Assembly (NCBI GenBank): GCA_964359085.1
Contig: CAYHRT010000005.1
Span: forward strand, 1-39,111
Length of the DNA stretch: 39,111 nucleotides
Origin: GWA2-49-15 sp964359085
GTDB lineage: Bacteria; Bdellovibrionota; Bacteriovoracia; Bacteriovoracales; Bacteriovoracaceae
Direction: 5' to 3'
Positions 24,749 to 33,894 of the stretch are shown piece after piece. Made by a program: the position numbers and the translations under genes. A model generated the notes under the pieces. That model did no database searches and was not told the origin of the DNA. It saw nothing but the letters and a program-made list of their open reading frames with translations. Within the stretch, counting starts at the first letter, position 1, and each line of letters begins with the position of its first letter.

Positions 24749-27700
24749 TTAGAGATATGTTGCTGAAAATGCATTCCTAGGGCAGATATTTCCGAAGTTG
24801 CAAAATAAACAATGTGTGTGATTGCAAACACGATAGTCTTTTTTTAATGACCAAATTTGCTCAAGTTTCTGAACGCACGAACTGGCCGTATGCTCTTCGG
24901 TCTTGACTAGTTGTTGATCAAGATAGACAAGCTTTAATGTTATCTTTGCGTCTTTGTTCTCTTGAAAAAAATGATGAGCATACATTCTTAGCTGGGCCCA
25001 ATATCCACCCTCTTTCTCAGTTTTTGCAGTGCCTGTTTTAAAATCCCAGATTTGCAAATTCTGGACATTAAGCTTTGAAACAATAACTAAATCGGGAGTA
25101 CCGGCAATCATATGGCCTGCAAATTTAAATTTTAGCGGCGTTTCCGAATAAAATTCATCGCCTGCTTGCCAATGTTGCCCAAGTAATCCCTTAACCCAGC
25201 TTATCGAATCCCTATCACGATTACTTATTATTGACTCATCCTCTTCAGTCATCATCCAATTTGATTGAATCAGCTTTGCAAGCAGACCATGCAAGTGAGT
25301 GCCGCGCTCGGCGTTCGAAGATATCCCCTTCGGATTTTGATTTTCAAGTGCGTTGGCCATCGGACTCGTTGCCTGCAACGTGCTAGACGTGCAATGTGCC
25401 CAAGCACATTGCACGCGTTTCGGCCGATCAGTGTGCTTGGGTACACTGATCGCGCCTCGTCCGCCTTCTTGAAAACCAAACTGCGAAGGGGATAGCTTAG
25501 ACAAAGCTGGTAAATGCTCATCTGTATCATGGTGAGTGACATTTCCGGCCAAACCATTGAGATATTCAACGTCTTCTTCGGAAAACTTAATAATATTTGA
25601 TAGATAAAATTTCATCGGGCAATCGGCCAACATGGATGCGCGCGTGACTGAAAGTTCCGAGGAGACTGCGACCATCATCAACGGACGGGGAGTAGAATCA
25701 TTTTCCATCCTCCCGCAAAAGACATTCGAAGAATCAATATGAAACAATGGACGTGAAAACTTAAGGTTGCGGTCTGTTACATTTAAAATTTTGTGCTGCT
25801 CTTTTTGCTGCTTGGGCGCAGAGATCGAAAGCATTTTTACTTCACGAAAAGGTGAATTGATACTCATGGCATGTTGATCATTGATTTTTCGAAGCCCATC
25901 AATCCAATTTTTCCCATATTTTGCAACGCTGTTTTTCTTACCAGTATCAACCACCATGATGTTGGTCCAAGTCAGAGACGTCTTTGCTCTTGTCCCGGCG
26001 ACGTAAAATAGGCGTTTGAACTCTGCAAAATCTTTCTCATGAGTGACTCGCGCCTCAAGAATCATGGCCGGAGTGCGCATGCTTTTATTGCCTATTCTCC
26101 AGCGAAAACTGAAAGGCCATTTGCCAATCGTAGGGGTGTCCGTTTTACCTTTGGCATTGGTATGGATACCTGCCAAAATTACATGCTCAAATTCAAGCCC
26201 CTTGGCAGCATGGGTGGTCATGATTTTGATATTTCCGCTTCCACCCGGGAAGCGAAATTCAGTGGAATAGCTTGATTCGCGCTCCTCATTCAAGATAAAA
26301 CTGATTAAATCACAATCATCGGAAGTAAATTTAACAATCTCTTCCAACAAAGAGGCCACAAAACGAAAATCAGCAACCTTAAGATTTATATCTGCCAAGA
26401 AGAGATAAAAAGAATCAAGAGGTCCCAAAAGCTCATAATTGTTTAAAAATCGATCAAGAATCAGTGAGAGAGAAATATTTTGTGTTATGGGAATTTCTAA
26501 AATTGCAAAATAACTTTCCAGCAAAGTTAGAATCGATTTACGCGTGGTCGATGTTTTGAGAACAGTTGACTTAACCAAGTGAAGCAGTAGCTGTAAAATC
26601 CCCAAAATTGGATCGTGCGCATAGGGAATTTTATTTTGTGCAACAAAACTTAGATCACTCTTAATTAGCAGATCAATGAGATATTTGGATGGCGCCAATT
26701 TACTATAGAGGACACAAATTTCTTGGGCCGGATTTTGTTTAACTTGATCTTCGATGTATTTATGTAAAATGGATGCCTCTAGCTGATTGATCTCATCACT
26801 CGTAGGTGAAGCATCGTCCTCACTGAGCAAAATGTTACTTGTAATCTGAGTGACATTCCCCTGTCCAGCAAACCCTCGATCTTCAGCATGGGGATATCTC
26901 TGATAATCTACCGATACGGCGTATTGATCAATGCCCTCAAAATCTGAGCCAAGTCTAAAAAGATAGTCAAAAAATTCATTGTTAAAATTGATAACATTCT
27001 CTGCTGATCTATAATTCGCTAGAAGGGAAAGGTTGCGTGGAACTTTATCTCGGCAACCCAAAAAAACCGAAAGTTCACCGCCTCGGAAACCATAAATAGC
27101 TTGCTTTGGATCACCGACACAAAAAATCCTTGAAAAATCGTTATCAATAATTTGCTGCAAAATCTTAAACTGTATCTCTGAGGTATCCTGAAATTCATCC
27201 ACAATAAGGTATTTATAAGTGTTAGAAATTTGTTTTTGTACATTTCGCTTGTTTAAGGCCTGGAACACATAATATTCCAAATCGGAAAAGGTCAAACCAT
27301 CCTTATTGTTCCATTTTTTGGCAATCGCCCCAAATAATTCCTTGATTACGGGAAACCAAATATTTTTAAGGACTTCTTGATTATTATGAAAATATATCAA
27401 CTCTTCAGCAAAATCCTTAATAAAGTTTTTTAGCGCCTTATAATAATTAAAAAGCATCAAAAGTTGCTCATCCTTCTTGGCGGCCTGGGGTGTCGTTGCA
27501 CCATCCAAATGAGCAAATAATTCCTGCAAGGCCTGAATTCCCTCGATACTACCTAACTTAATCGCGGCCAATCTTGTATAAAACTCGTCGATAACCGTAA
27601 TCCATTTGGCGGAAGTCGTACCACGGTATGGCATGATGATTTTTTGTGCCTCTGGGATGTGACTTAACCCATAATTCTCAAATAATTGTGAGATAATAAG

Positions 27701-28351
27701 ATCGAAATTTTCAGTCGATGCATTATCACTATCCCAAGACAGGCGCAGCTCTGGGTCTAAAAAGATAACGCAAAAGGAGTCAATGATTTTATCAAAGCGA
27801 ATAAAAAGTGTATCAAACACTTCATGTGACATTTCCTCTAGTTCTGCATGTTTTAGCCATTCATGACAGGCCTCGCTCACCAATGCACGGGCGGAAAATT
27901 GTGACATAATATTGGCACGACTATCGACACCCTCAATAAGACCTTGGCGAATTAACTTCAGACAAAAGGAATGAATCGTACCTATGTTTAAGCGCGACAA
28001 CTGTTCGATAACAATTTGCCACTTACACGTCCCTTCTGTTGACTCCTCAGCTAATTTTTCTTGAAGCCGCTTTTCAAGCCTGATCTGCATCTCCTGAGCG
28101 GCCTTATTGGTAAACGTCATCATTACAATTGATGACAGAAAAGAACCTAATGCTCGTTTCAATTCGAAATCAATCAATTTGCAATTTTTATCTTGGTCAA
28201 TTCGGTCAATTCGTTGGGCAAAAAAATCCTCGAGTAAAAAAATCATATGTTCGATAAGAACATAAGTCTTGCCTGAACCAGCGCCAGCACTCAAAAGCAT
28301 CCCTCCATGGTGTTCTATGGCGCGCTTCTGCTCTTCATTAGGCGTCGACAT
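24749..28351 (-). CDS. addA: AddA-like UvrD-family helicase-nuclease
   Basis: This is a 1200-residue superfamily 1A helicase with a nuclease domain. Residues 20-29 are the Walker A loop (SAGAGSGKT); MTFTNKAAQEM is motif Ia, YLIVDEFQDTSE motif II, FCVGDPKQAIYGFRGG motif III, TTHAAKGLEFEHVILAG motif V and LFYVAGTRAK motif VI. Near 1080-1105, GTPDLVIV and IWDFKTG give the PD-(D/E)XK nuclease site, with QLRMYAHHF after it. A C-terminal CNHTHCLFCNFGNIC may bind an Fe-S cluster, which is more usual in AddB. Residues 953-1009 are encoded by a palindromic insertion. The start overlaps the addB-like stop (TAATG). The pair would process DNA double-strand ends for recombination. Confidence 0.85.
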   Translation of the reverse strand: MSTPNEEQKRAIEHHGGMLLSAGAGSGKTYVLIEHMIFLLEDFFAQRIDRIDQDKNCKLIDFELKRALGSFLSSIVMMTFTNKAAQEMQIRLEKRLQEKLAEESTEGTCKWQIVIEQLSRLNIGTIHSFCLKLIRQGLIEGVDSRANIMSQFSARALVSEACHEWLKHAELEEMSHEVFDTLFIRFDKIIDSFCVIFLDPELRLSWDSDNASTENFDLIISQLFENYGLSHIPEAQKIIMPYRGTTSAKWITVIDEFYTRLAAIKLGSIEGIQALQELFAHLDGATTPQAAKKDEQLLMLFNYYKALKNFIKDFAEELIYFHNNQEVLKNIWFPVIKELFGAIAKKWNNKDGLTFSDLEYYVFQALNKRNVQKQISNTYKYLIVDEFQDTSEIQFKILQQIIDNDFSRIFCVGDPKQAIYGFRGGELSVFLGCRDKVPRNLSLLANYRSAENVINFNNEFFDYLFRLGSDFEGIDQYAVSVDYQRYPHAEDRGFAGQGNVTQITSNILLSEDDASPTSDEINQLEASILHKYIEDQVKQNPAQEICVLYSKLAPSKYLIDLLIKSDLSFVAQNKIPYAHDPILGILQLLLHLVKSTVLKTSTTRKSILTLLESYFAILEIPITQNISLSLILDRFLNNYELLGPLDSFYLFLADINLKVADFRFVASLLEEIVKFTSDDCDLISFILNEERESSYSTEFRFPGGSGNIKIMTTHAAKGLEFEHVILAGIHTNAKGKTDTPTIGKWPFSFRWRIGNKSMRTPAMILEARVTHEKDFAEFKRLFYVAGTRAKTSLTWTNIMVVDTGKKNSVAKYGKNWIDGLRKINDQHAMSINSPFREVKMLSISAPKQQKEQHKILNVTDRNLKFSRPLFHIDSSNVFCGRMENDSTPRPLMMVAVSSELSVTRASMLADCPMKFYLSNIIKFSEEDVEYLNGLAGNVTHHDTDEHLPALSKLSPSQFGFQEGGRGAISVPKHTDRPKRVQCAWAHCTSSTLQATSPMANALENQNPKGISSNAERGTHLHGLLAKLIQSNWMMTEEDESIISNRDRDSISWVKGLLGQHWQAGDEFYSETPLKFKFAGHMIAGTPDLVIVSKLNVQNLQIWDFKTGTAKTEKEGGYWAQLRMYAHHFFQENKDAKITLKLVYLDQQLVKTEEHTASSCVQKLEQIWSLKKDYRVCNHTHCLFCNFGNICPRNAFSATYL
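25322..25494. mobile_element. palindromic in-frame insertion element inside addA-like gene
   Basis: The 173-bp element has terminal inverted repeats at 25322-25348 and 25468-25494 (24 of 27 bases pair). Inside are perfect hairpins at 25388-25415 (12-bp arms, 4-base loop) and 25425-25452 (10-bp arms, 8-base loop), plus a 6-bp pair at 25367-25380. The loops are complementary: 25399-25405 with 25435-25441. I count 93 G+C of 173 (54%) against about 40% in nearby lines. Both ends read TA; if one TA is a target duplication, the net insertion is 171 bp or 57 codons, so the frame survives. Removing it joins ALSKL to SSNAERGTHLHG, a normal helicase-nuclease linker. No second copy was noticed in the window. 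Confidence 0.8.
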
Positions 28352-30695
28352 TATAACTGTCCTTTAGAACAAAGCGCCGATAAATCACAAAATTCACAGA
28401 TTTGCGCTTTTATTGGTGATGCTTTAAATGAGTAATCTGCATAGAGGTCGCGTACTAATCCTTCTTCGAAANNNNNNNNNNNNNNNNNNNNNNNNNNNNN
28501 NNNNNNNNNNNNNNNNNNNNNNNNNNNNNNNNNNNNNNNNNNNNNNNNNNNNNNNNNNNNNNNNNNNNNNNATGAAAGTGAGATAAATAAAACCAAATTT
28601 GCAATTTTTCAAATTTATCCAAGGCCTTTAATGAAGGAATGCTGCCTCCCCCACGTTTAAAATCTAAGATAGCATAGGCCTGCTCATTTTCCAAAACACA
28701 GTCAATTCGCCCCTTAAACTGAATCCCATTAATGATCTCTACGAAGGAAACTTCAAATTTTACGGAGGTGAAATGATATTGTGTAATTAAACCATTGAGA
28801 ATTCGGATTCCATTCATTGAATATTCTAAAATTTCTTTTTGGGTCGTTGCTAATGAAAAAATTTTTATTTGTAAAATTCTCTTTGCCAAAAAGTCACGCA
28901 GATGCAACTCGACAAGATTACTTACCACTTCCTGTTGAAACTCTAGATTCTGCTCAAAAAAATCTTTGATAACAAGATGTTCTATCTCGCCTAATTCAAA
29001 GCTTTCCAACTGCACCATTGATCTTCTATCTAACCTACACTCTTCAAACTCTTGAAAATAAAACTTTCGGGGACAGTCATAATAATTTTGCAGTCGCGAT
29101 GGCGAGAGTGTTTTATGCTGATAGCTCTGCTTTATGTACCGAGCTAGCACATCAGAAACTGTCTTTTTTTGTGAAAGATCCTTACTCTCAAAATCATTCA
29201 ACGGCCCAAGGATCATCTTCCAAAAAAAGCTCTTCTCATCTATACCTTGTTCATAAAGAAGAGTGTTTTCTTCTCTATGAACAAAAACATCAAACCAAAA
29301 TCGAAAAAAATATTTCTCCAAATCTGTCGACCTTAAGGGCGACAATTGCGAGATAGTTTGAATTACGGAATCTGCAAAAACATTGTTTTCAGAAATAATT
29401 TCACCAAACTGCTCACTCACAACGAAGATACTTCCATTCACCGAATCATCGAGCTCTAACCCACTAATTGGCATGATCGATGATGAGTGTCTGGAAAAGG
29501 CAACAGGAATGAGATAATTTCGCGGAAGATCCAATTGAGCTGATTCGCAAATCATTTTCCAAATGTCACTATCTACCTCAAGATTTTTCGTCGATAACTC
29601 TGCCCAATTCTTGAGACTCTTGCGAATCAGTAACATAACTTTGATGGCACGTTGGTTTCCGAAATCTTTCTCTGCGAGTTTCTTTTTACAATCGTCATCA
29701 ATGGACTTGTTGAGTTCATCAATTGTCAGACGTCCATCCTTTGCAGCTTCAATCTGGGCCAAAACCCTTTTTCTTACAGACTCGAAAATACCTGAGAAGA
29801 ATTGTGTCTCAAGCTTGAAATAATTGTCCTGATAAATAGAACAAAGATCACTAGAATTCAGATCATTTTTCCCGAGAATCACATTGGTAGAGCCAGCATC
29901 GGTCAGTTGGCGTATGAGCAATTTTGAATGCTTGTTTAAGCTCGGACGTATCACCTTGCATCGAATTCTCTGTAATAGAATGTTTGGATCCGATGGCAAC
30001 TCTGTGTTCCTATCAGGGAAAAGCCACGTTATCCAATCAGTGGCGCGGGAATTTAAATAAGCTGGACTGGGGATAAAAATATGAACATCGTGCTTGATGG
30101 CAAGTGATTTCAAAAAATCTACCTGGACCCCCGTAAAATGCCTAAACCCAAAAAAAAGGTATGTTTGAGTGGGTAGATATTCGTAGGCGGGATGAGCTGG
30201 CGTTCTAAGTTGATGGGCCAATTCGCCGTACACTCCATGCTCATCCAAAATATTAGCACTTTGTAAAAAATGCCAAAAATATATTACGCATCTTTTTATT
30301 TCTGGCCTAAAATCGGCAAGAACTGTTTCCAAAAAATCCGGGACTAAAAAATGGCCTCTCAAATCTGTAAAAATTTTATGTGCTAGCTGAAAGTCTGCCA
30401 GACTTAGCTCAGGTAGATTTGCCTTCCATAAAGTGGCGAGCGATAGTAGAAGAGTAGATTTGTTGAAAAAGCGCGAAGAATCAAAGTTTTGATCGCAGGT
30501 TAACAGATTTTGAGCGAACTTAAAGACGGTAACGACATCAAAACTTTGGCTTCCAATTCTCTGGAGATATTCACGATATTTATCCGCTAAAGCGGGCCCC
30601 GGACATATCCCGATTGCCTTCGCCTTATGAACAGAGATCTTGTTAATCCTCCGTTCCAATTCGCTCAAATCACCAAAAACTGCAGGGTACAGCAT
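28351..30695 (-). CDS. addB: AddB-like nuclease subunit, interrupted by assembly gap
   Basis: The gene spans a 100 N gap near its 3' end; both sides fit one AddB-like protein. The N-terminal 480 residues resemble an inactive helicase fold without a Walker A motif (ICPGPALADKYREYL stands in that region). The C-terminal part starts TLSPSRLQNYYDCPRKFYFQEF, a RecB-type nuclease opening with the first Fe-S Cys, then GRIDCVLENEQAYAILDFKRGG holds the catalytic Asp, Asp and Lys. After the gap, CEFCDLSALC supplies the other three Fe-S cysteines. The frames on either side do not agree over 100 bases, as expected if the gap length is arbitrary. The stop overlaps the addA-like start by one base. It follows the lipoprotein gene by two bases. 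Confidence 0.78.
28472..28571. other. assembly gap (100 N)
   Basis: Exactly 100 N, a scaffold placeholder. It hides part of the nuclease domain of the AddB-like gene. Confidence 0.98.
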
Positions 30696-30697
30696 GG

Positions 30698-31744
30698 CTA
30701 TAGGCCAAACATATCGCTAAAATTTAGCGGTGTGGGAATTTTTAAGATTCGATCTCTCACTTCTGATTCCTCAAAGAGACCACAGAAATTTTCGGCCCTG
30801 GCACCTGTGGCAAAAATTGACGACATAAGTGACGGTTGCCGAAAAATAATATTCTTACCTTTTTTATCAAACTCTTCCCATTGATTCCCTTGTTCTGGAA
30901 ACTCAAAAGACAAAGCAGCGGTGGAGCTCACAAGAACTAAGACATTGGGAGTAACTTTCTGATAATCTAGAAAATAATTATGCACCTTATCTAACTCTAA
31001 AAGGTGTTCCCGCGCTTTGAGCATCTCGCCTTTCTTCAAAAGTTCCCCATATTCAAAATCTCGCACCAGATACACATTGGCAAAAGGCCGTTTGATAAAA
31101 CTCTCAAAAATTTGTTTGGCATTTTCAAACAATCCACTATGGCAAGTTGCCTGTTGGCAGCTTTTGTCAAAATAAACTCCTGCGGTCAGGGGGATATTGA
31201 CTGGCGCTTGAAAGAAGGCAGCCCCAGTTTTTTTGGTCCTTGCCATTTTCCATACTATTGTCAAATCACTATAAAAATTTTGCTCACTTTCACATTGAAA
31301 GGCCCGATCGAAGCCCTGGTCTTCCTCTATGCCATTTTCCAATACTCCGGCCAACGCTCCACTTTTCCCGAGATTTTTCCAAAAGGGAGGGTAATCAAAA
31401 TCACTGCATTGGTTTTTTTGATTCTTACTGCCATTTACTTGACATAAAAAGTTGTTCTGGGCCTTTGGTCTCAAGAAATAAAGATCATAGGCCCACATCT
31501 TTCCCGAACAAAAACTGCGTTCAAAGGAAATTTGCATATTTTTCGATTGGGATGAAAATTTGAGTAAGGGGAGATGCTCGTCCGATAGTCCAGCAACCTG
31601 AAGCCAAATTATTTTATGAGGAGGTTCTCCAAACGCGTGTCTTTGTAAATTGAGAGTGTTCACTCTCGCACAGCTAGTTACCAGTGCAGTAAATAGGGTC
31701 AACAGTATCACAATAATTAGCAGCGCCGACCTGTTATTAATCAT
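30698..31744 (-). CDS. lipoprotein of unknown function, possibly alkaline-phosphatase-like
   Basis: This is a 348-residue predicted lipoprotein: MINNRSALLIIVILLTLF, then ALVTSC with Cys as lipid site. I start at ATG 31744, which has GGAG eight bases upstream; the frame is open to 31861 but would place an extra 39 residues before the signal peptide. The opening of the mature part, IIWLQVAGLSDEHLPLL, and the end, IFATGARAENFCGLF with DRILKIPTPLNFSDMFG, faintly resemble the first and last parts of alkaline phosphatase/sulfatase superfamily proteins, but metal ligands are not evident. It is therefore best called unknown. It is two bases ahead of the addB-like gene and probably heads that transcript, an odd partner for DNA repair genes. 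Confidence 0.62.
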   Translation of the reverse strand: MINNRSALLIIVILLTLFTALVTSCARVNTLNLQRHAFGEPPHKIIWLQVAGLSDEHLPLLKFSSQSKNMQISFERSFCSGKMWAYDLYFLRPKAQNNFLCQVNGSKNQKNQCSDFDYPPFWKNLGKSGALAGVLENGIEEDQGFDRAFQCESEQNFYSDLTIVWKMARTKKTGAAFFQAPVNIPLTAGVYFDKSCQQATCHSGLFENAKQIFESFIKRPFANVYLVRDFEYGELLKKGEMLKAREHLLELDKVHNYFLDYQKVTPNVLVLVSSTAALSFEFPEQGNQWEEFDKKGKNIIFRQPSLMSSIFATGARAENFCGLFEESEVRDRILKIPTPLNFSDMFGL

Positions 31745-31776
31745 AATAATTACTCCGCTGTACACTTTGCTTCGGC

Positions 31777-31782
31777 AGTATA
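31777..31782 (-). promoter_or_regulatory. putative -10 box for the lipoprotein-addBA transcript
   Basis: On the minus strand this reads TATACT, preceded by a T. It lies about 33 bases ahead of the lipoprotein start. No good -35 box is found at the right distance, so support is weak. Confidence 0.28.
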
Positions 31783-31843
31783 ACAAAGAAAAAAAGACTG
31801 CTGGTACCTTTATTTTGCCTTTATTTTTAGCACGCTTCCCCGC

Positions 31844-31849
31844 TATAAT
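31844..31849 (+). promoter_or_regulatory. putative -10 box for the Fe-S oxidoreductase pair
   Basis: A perfect TATAAT sits 41 bases before the start codon at 31891 in the divergent gap. The -35 region is poor (TTATTT at 31821-31826 with a 17-base spacer), which may mean activator dependence or an alternative sigma factor. Confidence 0.4.
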
Positions 31850-31890
31850 CACCGAGAACAATGATGGCCAGGCTTAAAGGAACTTAGTCT

Positions 31891-33870
31891 ATGGTAACCC
31901 CTATCGTAATGACTGTATTAATCGTAATCTCCCTTGGAATTTTTGCCAGTCTTGTCGTGCCTCGCTTTCGCTTACTTTTGGCACTGCGACCCGAAGGGCG
32001 CTTTGATCAAATCGGCTCCCGTATCCTCAACACGCTAAAGTTTGCATTTGGTCAGGCGCGCATGCCGCGCGATCCGGTGGCAGGCTTCGCACATATCTTC
32101 ATCTTCTCGGGATTTCTCGTCGTCTCAATTGCAACTATTACCCATTTTGCTCACGCTTACGCTCCCGACTGGCACTTCCCTGGACTTGGCGATCGTGCGG
32201 GCGAAATTTATCTGCTCATCAAAGACATGTTCGAAATCTTGGTTCTTCTCGGCGTGACGTACGGCTTATGGCGACGCCTCAAGCCCTCGCCTTCGCGCGT
32301 AGGACGGTCGTGGGAAGGCGTGTTTGTCCTATTCATGATCTGTAGCTTGATGTTAACGGATTTTCTGACTTACGGCGGCGAGCTTGTTCAGAGTGGCCAA
32401 AGCGGGCTCCCGTGGAATCCCGCTGGGCATATCGCCTCGCTTGTCCTTGCGCCACTGGGCCTTGAAACCGCGCATCTTGTGGGAGTTCTTTCATGGTGGA
32501 TTCACTGCATAGGTATTTTAGTATTCCTGAACTTCCTACCCTTGGGAAAACACTTTCACGTTATCACCGCCATCCCCAACGTCTTCTTCCTCAACTTGCG
32601 GCCCTGGGGTCAAGTTGCAAAAGTCGATCTTGAAACGGCCGAGAAATTCGGCATTGGCACGAGCGCTGAACTCACTTGGAAAATGGCGCTCGATACTTAT
32701 TCTTGTACCGAATGCGGTCGCTGCGCCATGTTTTGCCCCACAGTTCTGACCAACAAACCACTCGAACATAGAAAACTCAATCTCGACCTCAAGCACATTC
32801 TCTACGAAGACATGCCAATCATTCTGTCGGGCGATGCAAAAAAGCGCGAAGAGCTTCAGCCACTCGTCGGCGCACGGATAAGCCCCGACACCATCTGGGC
32901 CTGCACCACCTGCGGCTCATGCGAGCAGGAGTGCCCAGTATTGATCGAGAATGTGCCTCGCATTATTGAAATGCGCCAAAACAAAGTCCTGACCGAAGGT
33001 GACTTTCCGGCCGAACTGGCACGCGCCTACAAGGGAATGGAGAACAACAATAACCCTTGGGGCATCGGCTTTGACCAGCGTGATGCTTGGGCCGCCGGAC
33101 TCGAAATCCCGCGTGTTTCAGACATCGCTCAAAAAGGCGGCGAGATCCCGATCGTTTACTGGATTGGTTGCGCCGGCTCGTTTGATGATCGCAATAAGAA
33201 AATTACCTTGGCGATGGTCAAGATTTTAAAAGCCACCGGCGTTCCGTTCGCTATTCTGGGCCAAGAAGAGGGCTGCTGCGGAGACCCTGCCCGACGCACG
33301 GGAAATGAGTATCTATTTCAAACCCTCATCCAGCAGAACATTGAAAAATTAAACACCTATAAAGTGAAAAAAATCCTCACTCATTGTCCGCACTGTCTGC
33401 ACACTATTGGGACAGAGTATCCTCAATTCGGCGGCAACTTTGAGGTTGTGCACCACACTCAATTCCTTGAAGATCTGATGCGAAACGGCAAGCTAAAGCT
33501 TACCAATGAAGTCAAACTCAGCATCGCCTGGCACGACTCTTGTTATTTAAGCCGCTATCACAACATATTCAGTGCGCCGCGCGATCTGGTTAAGGCCATC
33601 CCTGGCGCCACGCTCGTCGAAATGCCTCGTCACGAGTCCAGGGCCGTGTGTTGCGGAGCTGGGGGTGGTCGGTTCTGGATGGAGGAAACCATTGGCGAAA
33701 AGATTAACAATCACCGTGCCAAAGAGGGCATCGAATGCCAAACACAGGCCATCGGCAGCGCCTGTCCTTACTGTCTCGTAATGATGCGCGATGGGGTGGC
33801 TGCGCTCGGCAAGAGTGAAACAGTACGAACGCTGGACCTCGCGGAGATTGTAGCGCAGGCGATCGCCTAG
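31891..33870 (+). CDS. membrane Fe-S oxidoreductase, HdrD/FadF-like (first copy)
   Basis: This is a 659-residue protein. The first 245 residues hold about six membrane helices like a heme b or nitrate reductase gamma-type anchor (FAHIFIFSGFLVVS, HLVGVLSWWIHCIGILVF). Two [4Fe-4S] motifs follow: CTECGRCAMFCP at about 272 and CTTCGSCEQECP at about 338. Two CCG domains complete it, with GCCGDPARR, HCPHCLHTIG, HDSCYLSRYHN and CCGAGGGRFW. This is the layout of fused HdrCD-like proteins such as FadF, thought to pass electrons from flavoproteins to menaquinone. An AAAGGA site precedes the ATG. Codons here favour G/C endings much more than neighbours. The electron donor is not in the window. Confidence 0.87.
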   Translation: MVTPIVMTVLIVISLGIFASLVVPRFRLLLALRPEGRFDQIGSRILNTLKFAFGQARMPRDPVAGFAHIFIFSGFLVVSIATITHFAHAYAPDWHFPGLGDRAGEIYLLIKDMFEILVLLGVTYGLWRRLKPSPSRVGRSWEGVFVLFMICSLMLTDFLTYGGELVQSGQSGLPWNPAGHIASLVLAPLGLETAHLVGVLSWWIHCIGILVFLNFLPLGKHFHVITAIPNVFFLNLRPWGQVAKVDLETAEKFGIGTSAELTWKMALDTYSCTECGRCAMFCPTVLTNKPLEHRKLNLDLKHILYEDMPIILSGDAKKREELQPLVGARISPDTIWACTTCGSCEQECPVLIENVPRIIEMRQNKVLTEGDFPAELARAYKGMENNNNPWGIGFDQRDAWAAGLEIPRVSDIAQKGGEIPIVYWIGCAGSFDDRNKKITLAMVKILKATGVPFAILGQEEGCCGDPARRTGNEYLFQTLIQQNIEKLNTYKVKKILTHCPHCLHTIGTEYPQFGGNFEVVHHTQFLEDLMRNGKLKLTNEVKLSIAWHDSCYLSRYHNIFSAPRDLVKAIPGATLVEMPRHESRAVCCGAGGGRFWMEETIGEKINNHRAKEGIECQTQAIGSACPYCLVMMRDGVAALGKSETVRTLDLAEIVAQAIA

Positions 33871-33894
33871 CTCACGAATTCGGATAATAATCTT

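Noticed and set aside
25380..25460. CRISPR-like repeat cluster
   Set aside because: The repeats are inverted, not direct, with no regular spacers; they belong to one palindromic element.
26039..26275. Overlapping open frames on the plus strand inside the addA-like gene
   Set aside because: They have no ribosome site or domain pattern and lie opposite conserved helicase motifs, so they are chance antisense frames.
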